Assembly (NCBI RefSeq): GCF_019175285.1 | Contig: NC_056526.1 | Coordinates: 17,317,671-17,381,670 of the forward strand | Source of the DNA: Sceloporus undulatus | Lineage: Eukaryota > Chordata > Lepidosauria > Squamata > Phrynosomatidae | Length of the DNA stretch: 64,000 nucleotides | Direction of reading: 5' to 3' | Shown here: piece by piece, positions 24,214-33,200 of the stretch | How positions within the stretch are numbered: position 1 is the stretch's first letter | Layout: each line of letters opens with the position of its first letter | Program-made: the position numbers and the translations under genes | Notes under the pieces: generated by a model | What the model was told of the DNA's origin: nothing | Seen by the model: the letters and a program-made list of their open reading frames with translations, nothing else | Database searches by the model: none

Positions 24214-27200
24214 CACACACATTCACACATATACACACAAATATGTATACACACACACACACACTCGCATATATATCCTCAGATGCACTTAGTCTCAGAC
24301 TGAGGTGCTGCAAAATCTCTATGTCTTTTAATTCTATTATTAATTATTATTATTAACTGAAAGAGTCTGCTTCCTCAGATGCATTTAGTCTCAGAGGTGC
24401 AACAAGATCTCTATAATATAAGGATTTATATTAATGTTTTTTTAAAAAATATATTAATGTTTTTGGCTTTTAGTTGGTTATGTCCTCCATTTTTCTTAAA
24501 TGTCCTACATGTTGGGCTAAATTTTATCCTACAATTGTCCTACATTTTGGTCTAAATTTTGTTCTACATTTTGTCCCGGTTTGGTTGTAGAGAATTATGG
24601 CAACCCTAGTTCTACAGGACCAATTATATTTAAATATTTAATATTCAAAACACAATCACAATTTAAGTCCATCTATCTATCTAGATAGATAGATAGATAT
24701 AAAACAACAATACAGTCGGTCCTTCTTATACACGGATTTTTTATACACGGATTCAAGCATACACGGTTTGAAAATATTCCAAAAAAGTATAAATTTACCT
24801 TGATTTTCCATTTTTATAAGGGACACCATTTTGCTATGTCATTATATTTAATGGGACTTGAGCATACACGGATTTTGTTATACACGGGGGATCTTGGAAC
24901 CAAACCCCAGCGTATAACAAGGGTCCACTGTACAACAAATTATATATTAAATCTGACACATCCAATGAAGTACCAATGCAGACCTCAACTCATCTGCCTG
25001 TGCTGCTCAGTACTTTTGTAAGATGTACATGCAACCTTAGAGCTCTAAATAAAAAATACAAAATAGATGAGATACAATATAGATATTACACTATAAAGAA
25101 TTTCCTTTTCGCTCCTTCCTAAATACATAACCGAAAATCTCACTACCTTATTCAAGATGAAAAGGGCCTACTCCTTACCAGAGGCAACTGCAGCTCCCCT
25201 CCTTTTCAGCTGTCCCCCTCTTTCTGAATTCAAACCTTTATGTTTTACCCTTTTCCTTCATTTTACTTGCCCCCCTCATAGCTACTAGAGTTGCCAGAGT
25301 AAAAATTGGAGAGGGCTGTGTAGAAGAGGGAATTTCAGCAGTTGCTGGTTACCTGATTGTATAACAAACAAAACCTTCTGAAATTTGCTCTTTTACACAT
25401 TTAAAGTACAAGAGCTCTTGCCAGTTTTCAGTCTGGAAACCCAACACATTTCTGGATGTAGACCTACTCTAGATGCAGCACTAAGAAGAAGATGACTTTG
25501 TATTAACATGTACCAAATATATAATCTCCTGCCCTCTGTTCTGAGGGTGTTTAGCAAAAAAGTTCAAATTCATCTTGGCAAATTGGGGAAACATCATTTC
25601 TAGGCAGCAGAGATAATGAGGGGAGGTAACATTCCCTTTTATTGTTTATTGATTGGAATTACTCACCTCCCTCTGCGGCAGTGATTTCTTACTGGAAAAT
25701 GCATACAGGTCATATACAACCACCTGTTGTTTTACTCATTATGGGGAAGGAAGCAACTCTTGAGAGTCTGAAGCAATTCAGATAGGGAAAATAGCTTGGC
25801 TGGTATTGCACTCATGACTTCTTTCTGGGTTTCAATTTTAGAATATCTTGAAGAGAGTTGGCAGTCTGCCTCTGGTATGCTCTGTCTGTGACCTGGTGTC
25901 ATCAAACTACACCTCCATTAAAAGAAAAAGTTCCTACCTTCAGACAGTGTGTAATGGGGCAGAAAAAAGTGTCAAGTCCCTCACCGGAGCTGCAGTGAGC
26001 AGGGCACAACCACTTTTGACTACACTCGAACCTCAACGTGAGTCAAAATGCAGATATGGATAGCTGCATTTGTGGGAGTTAATTGTAATGTGTTAAAATA
26101 GAACCACCATTCCATTAAGTTACTGTTCTTTACTCATCACTTGACCAAGACAAAAAGTTAATTCTACATTCACAATACCATTTTGGCCTTCACATTCTTC
26201 ATGACATTGTTTCTCCACCTCTGGCACCCCAGATGTTTTGGACCTCAGCTCCAGAAATCCCAGGCAACAGGAATTTTGAGAGCTGAAATCCAAAATATCT
26301 GGAAGATCAAAGGATAAGAACTGTTGTCCTACTGGGAACTTGACTTCTTTTTAAATTGTCAATTAGGTGTATGGTTCCCACTGAAGAGCAGGAATCTGTT
26401 GGCCACTCAAAGTTGTTGAGCTGCAACTCCCATTAACTTTGCACTGGATATAGACTGATGGCAGTTGCAGTCCAAAACCATCCAGAGGGTTGCAAGTGGC
26501 CAATATGCCTTAGGATAATACCACTGAATAGTGATTCTGAATGACAGTATCTCTAACCCAAAGAGATCTACAATTTATGAAGGGGTTTATATACCAGTGC
26601 AAACTTCCATTCCATCCTAGTAGCCTCCACTGAAAGGCTGCTGAAGACAGCAAAGGTCCATGTGTCACAGATGAGGCACATTCCTACTACTAATAATAAT
26701 AATAAGTTTTATTTATAAACCGCTATTCCGTGTTGATCATAGCGGTGTACAGGTAAAAATTGCAATATCAAATACAAAATACAGGATAAAAATTGCAATA
26801 CATAAATAAAACTTAACTAAAAATGTTTCAAAATACAGATTAAAAACCATACATCAAATCCAGGCCAGCTAAATGTGCTCGATAATGCTGTACATATAGG
26901 GGGGAGTCATATATCATCAAGGAGCATCGGGGAAGGCTTGCCGAAACAGGAAGGTCTTAAGTCTCTTTTTAAAGAGATCCAAGGAGGTGGCGGAGCGGAG
27001 TTCCTCAGGAAGGGTGTTCCAGATCCCAGGGGCCGAGATAGAAAAGGCCCTTTGTGAGGTTGATACATATCTCGTTATCGGGATCCTCAACAGATTCTTC
27101 CCAGACGACCTGAGTGTGTGGGGCGGACTATATGGGGAGAGCCGGTCCTCCAAGTACCCTGGACCCAAGCCATTTAGGGCTTTATAGGTTATAACCAACA

Positions 27201-30200
27201 CCTTGTATTGTGCCCGGAAGCGAGCAGAAGCCAATGGAGATCAGGCAGAATCAGTGTTATATGGTCGGCCCTGGGACATCCAGTGACCAACCTAGCTGCC
27301 ATATTGTGCACTAGCTGAAGCTTCCAGGTTTGGTACAAGGGTTGCCCCATGTAGAGCGCATTACAGAAATCCAACCGAGAGGTTACCAGAGCATGTACCA
27401 CTGTTTCAAGGTCCTCCTGGCCTAGGTAGGGTCGCAGCTGGCGTATCAGCCTAAGCTGGTAACAGGTGCTTCTGACTGTTGCATCCACCTGAGAAGTCAG
27501 CTGGAACGACGAGTCCAAAAGCACCCCCAAACTGCGAACTGAGTCCTTCAGGGGGAGCGTGACCCCATTCAGGACAGGTGGACAAATTTCACCACCCAGA
27601 CCAGGCGAGCCTATCACTAGTACTTCCGTTTTCTCTGGATTCAAGCTGAGTTTGTTTTTCCTCATCCAGCCCATTACCAACTCCAAGCAGGCATTTAGAG
27701 GAGAGATTCCCTAGTTACTGCATCAGTCGGGGACACAGAGAAGCATATTTGGGTGTCATCAGCGTACTGATAACACCGTGCCCCGTGTCTCCGGATGATC
27801 TCTCCCAGCAGTTTCATGTAAATGTTAAATAGCATGGGGGACAGAATAGCTCCTTGAGGGACACCAGATGTAAGCGCCCTCTTATCAGAGCAAACGTCCG
27901 TATACTGTCTAGTCTGTATAGATAAATATACTCTNNNNNNNNNNNNNNNNNNNNNNNNNNNNNNNNNNNNNNNNNNNNNNNNNNNNNNNNNNNNNNNNNN
28001 NNNNNNNNNNNNNNNNNNNNNNNNNNNNNNNNNNAGCGTGACCCCATTCAGGACAGGTGGACAAATTTCACCACCCAGACCAGGCGAGCCTATCACTAGT
28101 ACTTCCGTTTTCTCTGGATTCAAGCTGAGTTTGTTTTTCCTCATCCAGCCCATTACCAACTCCAAGCAGGCATTTAGAGGAGAGATTCCCTAGTTACTGC
28201 ATCAGTCGGGGACACAGAGAAGCATATTTGGGTGTCATCAGCGTACTGATAACACCGTGCCCCGTGTCTCCGGATGATCTCTCCCAGCGGTTTCATGTAA
28301 ATGTTAAATAGCATGGGGGACAGAATAGCTCCTTGAGGGACACCAGATGTAAGCGCCCTCTTATCAGAGCAAACGTCCGTATACTGTCTAGTCTGTATAG
28401 ATAAATATACTCTTGTGTGCTTCAAAATATGTATGTTCTTCACATGGAGGAACACTGCTTAGGATTTGCACAACAGATGCACAGGACAGTCATGTGTCCT
28501 ACCGTAGAGAGAGGACAATGCTCTATACGAAGGTATACTCCCTTTGAATGGCTGTTCATTTAACAATAACAAAAAAGAACCTTGAGAAGGAGGAGAAGAA
28601 TAGCAACTCGGCAGCACAGGTTCCTTTATCACAGTCTTCTCTATTGGAGCAAAGTGTATTATATTTAGTTCTTTCTCAGTTTGCATCTACACATATTTAT
28701 TTTCATATGTTGATATAATACAAATATTGGTTATATTTCATTCTCTCTATGATGCATTTCCTCTTTATTAGCAATGCACAAGTGACCATCCTACAGATGT
28801 ACATCGTCATTTGACAAAACTGTTCCTCTCCACCACATGTCTTCTGTATCCAATAACAAATTTACCCTTCACCTTCCCATAATTGCTCTCCTGCATTAAC
28901 ACTGGAAACAAGTCATGTTAGAGATAAAAATATATGCATGATTTTAAATATGAAAAAGTATTAGACTTGCACATTTTTTCTTGTTTAAATAGCAGTCAAA
29001 GGAAGTCCTGAATAAGATTGGGACAATGGCACACAAGGTTTAAGGCATTTCACATTTCTCCTCTCTGCCATGGTCCCAACAACAACAACAGTCCCCTTCA
29101 TCCAAAGCCTCCCAGGCTGGAGCCCAGATGTGGGATGGAGGCAGGGATTACTGCCACCAAACTGCAGGCTGCCATCAGCCCGGATCACAGTCGGGTCCAA
29201 GCTGCACTCCATCAGCACTTTTTAGACTTTGGAAAGCTTTCCGACTTCTAAAAATTGCTGGTGGACCGTAGCTGGGACCAGGGCTGATGGCGGCCAGTAG
29301 TTTGGTATGCAATAATCCCTGCCTCCATCCCGCGTCCTGGCTCCAGCCCTTTAACTGAGGCATGCCTGTATCCTGCCTTGGTATTTTGTAACCTCTGCAA
29401 TCTTTCTTGTAGAACCGCCTAATACAATGTTTTTGGTGCCACAAGCTATAAATCATAAGTAAAAAAACTCAGAAAGTGACTCTAAACAAAAACTTTTGTT
29501 TTCTCTGATTAGTTGCAACAGCAAACAAGTATGCTTGTCGGGGACTAGATACAGTAGAACAGAAGTTGCCTATTCTTCAACAGACGGCTGATCAGGTAGC
29601 TATTGTTATTATTATTATTAACCTTTATTTATGAAGCGCTGTAAATTTACACAGCGCTGTACATACAATCTTTTTAGTTAGACGGTTCCCTGCCCTCGGG
29701 CTTACAATCTAAAAAGACATGAGTCAACCAATTGTTTCTGAAACAGGTCTTTAAGAGAAAGGTCTTTATAAGAAGGAGTTACCAGTTCTCTGGGAAGGCA
29801 TGTTAAGTTCCCAAAGACAACATGGTTAAAAGCCAATAGGGCTATGGAGGCAGATAAATGCTTAAGGAGCTCTGACACATGGTCAGTCATTTTGTACAAT
29901 GGGCACATTCATACTGGCTTGTTTGGTTTTCAAAAAGAACTCTGGTTTCAGATCTGCTTTGGTTTGTGTTGAAGCTGGCAGGGGCAGGGGCAGAAGGGAA
30001 GATGCAGAAGATACTTACAGTACAAGCCTATACATGTTTACTCAGAAGTTATTTTTGCTGATTCAGTGGGACTTAGGGCTAGGAAGGTATTATAGGACTG
30101 CAGCCTAATCAAGTGGGTAGGGGCAGCAGAAATGTTTTATTACTGACATCATGACATCCAGTGTGGTATAGTGGCTTGAGTGCTGGACTACAACTCTGAA

Positions 30201-33200
30201 GAATAGGCTTTTAATCCTTGCTCAGCCATGGAAACCCACCTATGGCAAGTCGCAGTCTCTCAGCCTCAGGGGAAAGCAAAGGCAAAACCCTACTAAAGAA
30301 ATATTGCCAAGGAAACCCTATGATGGGTTCATGTTTAGGTCATCTTAAGTAGAAAATGCTTTAAAGGCACACAACAAAAAGAATAACAAAAGTTAATCCC
30401 ATGGGATAGTGTAATCAAAGGATGAAGACTTCTCTTTCAATCCAGTACAAACCAATCTTCCCTTTACCTGTTGTAGGTTGTCTCCGAAACAAAAGAGATG
30501 ATGTCTTCTAAAGTTGCAGGTGCAAAGAGTGCTGTGACTCGTAGACTGTCGGGGGTGGTCTGTATGACCAAAGATGCCGTGCAGGGTAGTGTGAAGACAA
30601 CAACATCCATGGTGACTGGGAGTATGAGTATGGTGATGGGAACAAGAATGGGACAGATGGCCAAGAACAGTGTGGAAGCGATGCTGGGCAGGTCCCATGC
30701 CTTTGTGGATCATTATCTCCTTGTTGCTGATGAAGATACGAGTAAGAACTCCTTACTGGGCTTATGTCTACACTTATTATTGTTTAGAATGGTTTGGGAT
30801 TTTAATGGCATGGGCAAATAGAAAACCAATGAAAAACGATTTTGACTAAGCAGGAGCAGGAACTTGAAAATACAAGCTATTTGGGAGCAGAACAGACTAT
30901 AATGCTACTGTAATAGTAAGTTGTTTCAGGCTCTCCTGTTTCAAGCTATTTTCACCCATACTCACAAAGAGTCTCATTGCATTACAAAAGAAAGAGAAGA
31001 GGCAGCGAGATAAAAGTGGCTTTCTGCTTATGCCCCCATGTGACATCATTCTCCCTCAGAGCGAGATGGTCATAAAAGTGTGGCTTTTGCCAAACAGATT
31101 TTTCCAGCACAACAAAAAGCACAAGTTTACAATCATCTCTATCAGAAACAGAAAGTATGCGTTTCAGGGGCATGCTGAGATGTAAACAGAAAGCTGCTTC
31201 TGTCTCACTGCCTCGTCTCACTTTTGTAATGTGCTAAGTCTCAAAGATAGCTGAATGCTGATCCTGTGTATTGCGCCCTCACTGTATTAGCACTTTAATA
31301 GTGTAACTTGCACTGTTTTCCTTTCTGCACTATTTTTTCCTCAGTACTTACAATGTCATTTGCACTTCCCTGTTTGCCCTGCTTCCTGCATCTGGATTGG
31401 TTTCCCTTTAGTTTTGTTTTTTTTTAAATAAACCATAACAATGCAATTGCTGCATGATGCCACACCACTATTAGACTACAGCCTTTAAAAATATTAATAT
31501 GTATTAAAACAATTAAAGTATGCTGTGGCAGTAATGCTATAGTACCATAGGAAAAGTGGAGGAGAGATCTTTGGGAAACACCCTTTTGTAGTAAAGCAGG
31601 CATCTGAATAGTGGCTTCCAAAGGTTAACAGGTCAGGATTACACCATGACTACACTAAAACATTTAGGATTTTTTTTTAAATTATTTAAAAATCTAAAAT
31701 TTTTAGAAGAGTTTAGAGCACAAAAACAAACCAGGAAGCACATCTGTTCTGTTGAGAAGTCTTGTCTTCCCTGCTCAAGCACTGGAAGTAGTCTGAGGCT
31801 TCCTCACCAGAGATTTCCTTGGGAATCTCCAAGGAAGCACAGCCACACCACATCCACACTTCATTCATTTTTGCAATAAAGAGGAATGAGACATATACAC
31901 TGGTTACTGAACCACAGCAAGATTGGGGGTCATTGACACATACTTTCCAGCACACACATAAAAAAAATTAAATTCCCAACAATTCTACAGCACAATAACA
32001 AGAGAGCCACAGGCATCATGCAATAAGGCTGAAGCAAATACAGAATTAACCCACCACTATAATGGTATAATAGCATCATATGATAAGCACCACACGATTC
32101 CACATGTGTTATGTGTTTTTAAACAGGGGCTGGATGTCCACCTATCAGCAGTAGGTTAAGATATTCCTCCCAGGCATTTAATGGTATCAGATTAGCCAGA
32201 TTTTATATCTAGGTAGTATGATGCCAAATTTTGAGTACTCATTGTTTATTATACTTTGGGTGATACTTAGTTTTATAATATAGCTTGACTACTTGTATAA
32301 TTTAAGTTTTTTAACACTGATATGTTTTAGCTGTCCTCTATTTATTGAAATCTGTCTAAGAAACCTCATAAACCAAAACCTAAAGACATCCAAAGTTCAA
32401 CATTACCTTCATACAAGAAGAGTCAGGTCACGGTGGCCCTCAGCTTTTGCTGTATTCTTACAATTTTACAATCATACTATGGTTTTCTTTTACTTTCAGT
32501 TGAAGTTACAACCTGTTGCCAAACAAAAGTAAGGGATTCCATGCAGCAAGTGCAGAGACAGATAACATGTGATGGTTACTTGTCCTGCTTGATCTCCCTG
32601 TTGAACAAATTCCATCGCTATGCTTCCAGGCAATCTAGGCACCGTATGAGGCGTGCAAGCCAGAACTTCCAAAGACTCCTTGAAAACCACTATCTGGTAA
32701 GACCACACTACTTTTCTTCTTTGTTTTGAGCTAGATGGAAATATCAATCACACTGGTTTTTAAAAGGAAATGGTTGAAATCATTCTTGTATTACGTCCAT
32801 TGAGGCATAGGATTGCTCGTTATCATGCAGCATCTATCTATTTTAGACAATTAATATAGCATTTATTTTAACAGAGATTCTCATAGAAGTGGTGAAATAC
32901 ATCTTTGCCAATCACATAATTTTCCTCACCTATGTATCTTGTTTTCAGTGTGCTTTTTTAATATATATATAATCAGTCATGTATAGGGTTGCCATACTTC
33001 TGGACCTTGAAACCGGGAAAAATGTAGGACAAAAATTTCAAATGTAGGATACATTTGAAATTTTTGCCCTACATTTTTCCCTCGCCGCTTGGGCTCTGCC
33101 CCCACCGCGATCGCAGCGAGGCCCAGGGCCCAGGCGGGGAGGGAAAGCCTCCCTGAGTGAAGGATTCCCTCCCCGCCTGGGCCCCCGGCCTTGCCGCGAT

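Noticed and set aside
23812-24303. 163-codon frame ending in a Thr-His repeat
   Set aside because: It lies in the hAT-like element and the (CT)n(CA)n microsatellite; several overlapping frames are open for the same reason.
27556-28413. Two adjacent LINE copies as a genuine tandem insertion
   Set aside because: The exact 100-N spacer and near-identity make an assembly overlap much more likely.
28459-28686. 75-codon frame next to the LINE
   Set aside because: No match to a known LINE or host protein motif and no splice sites; left unannotated.
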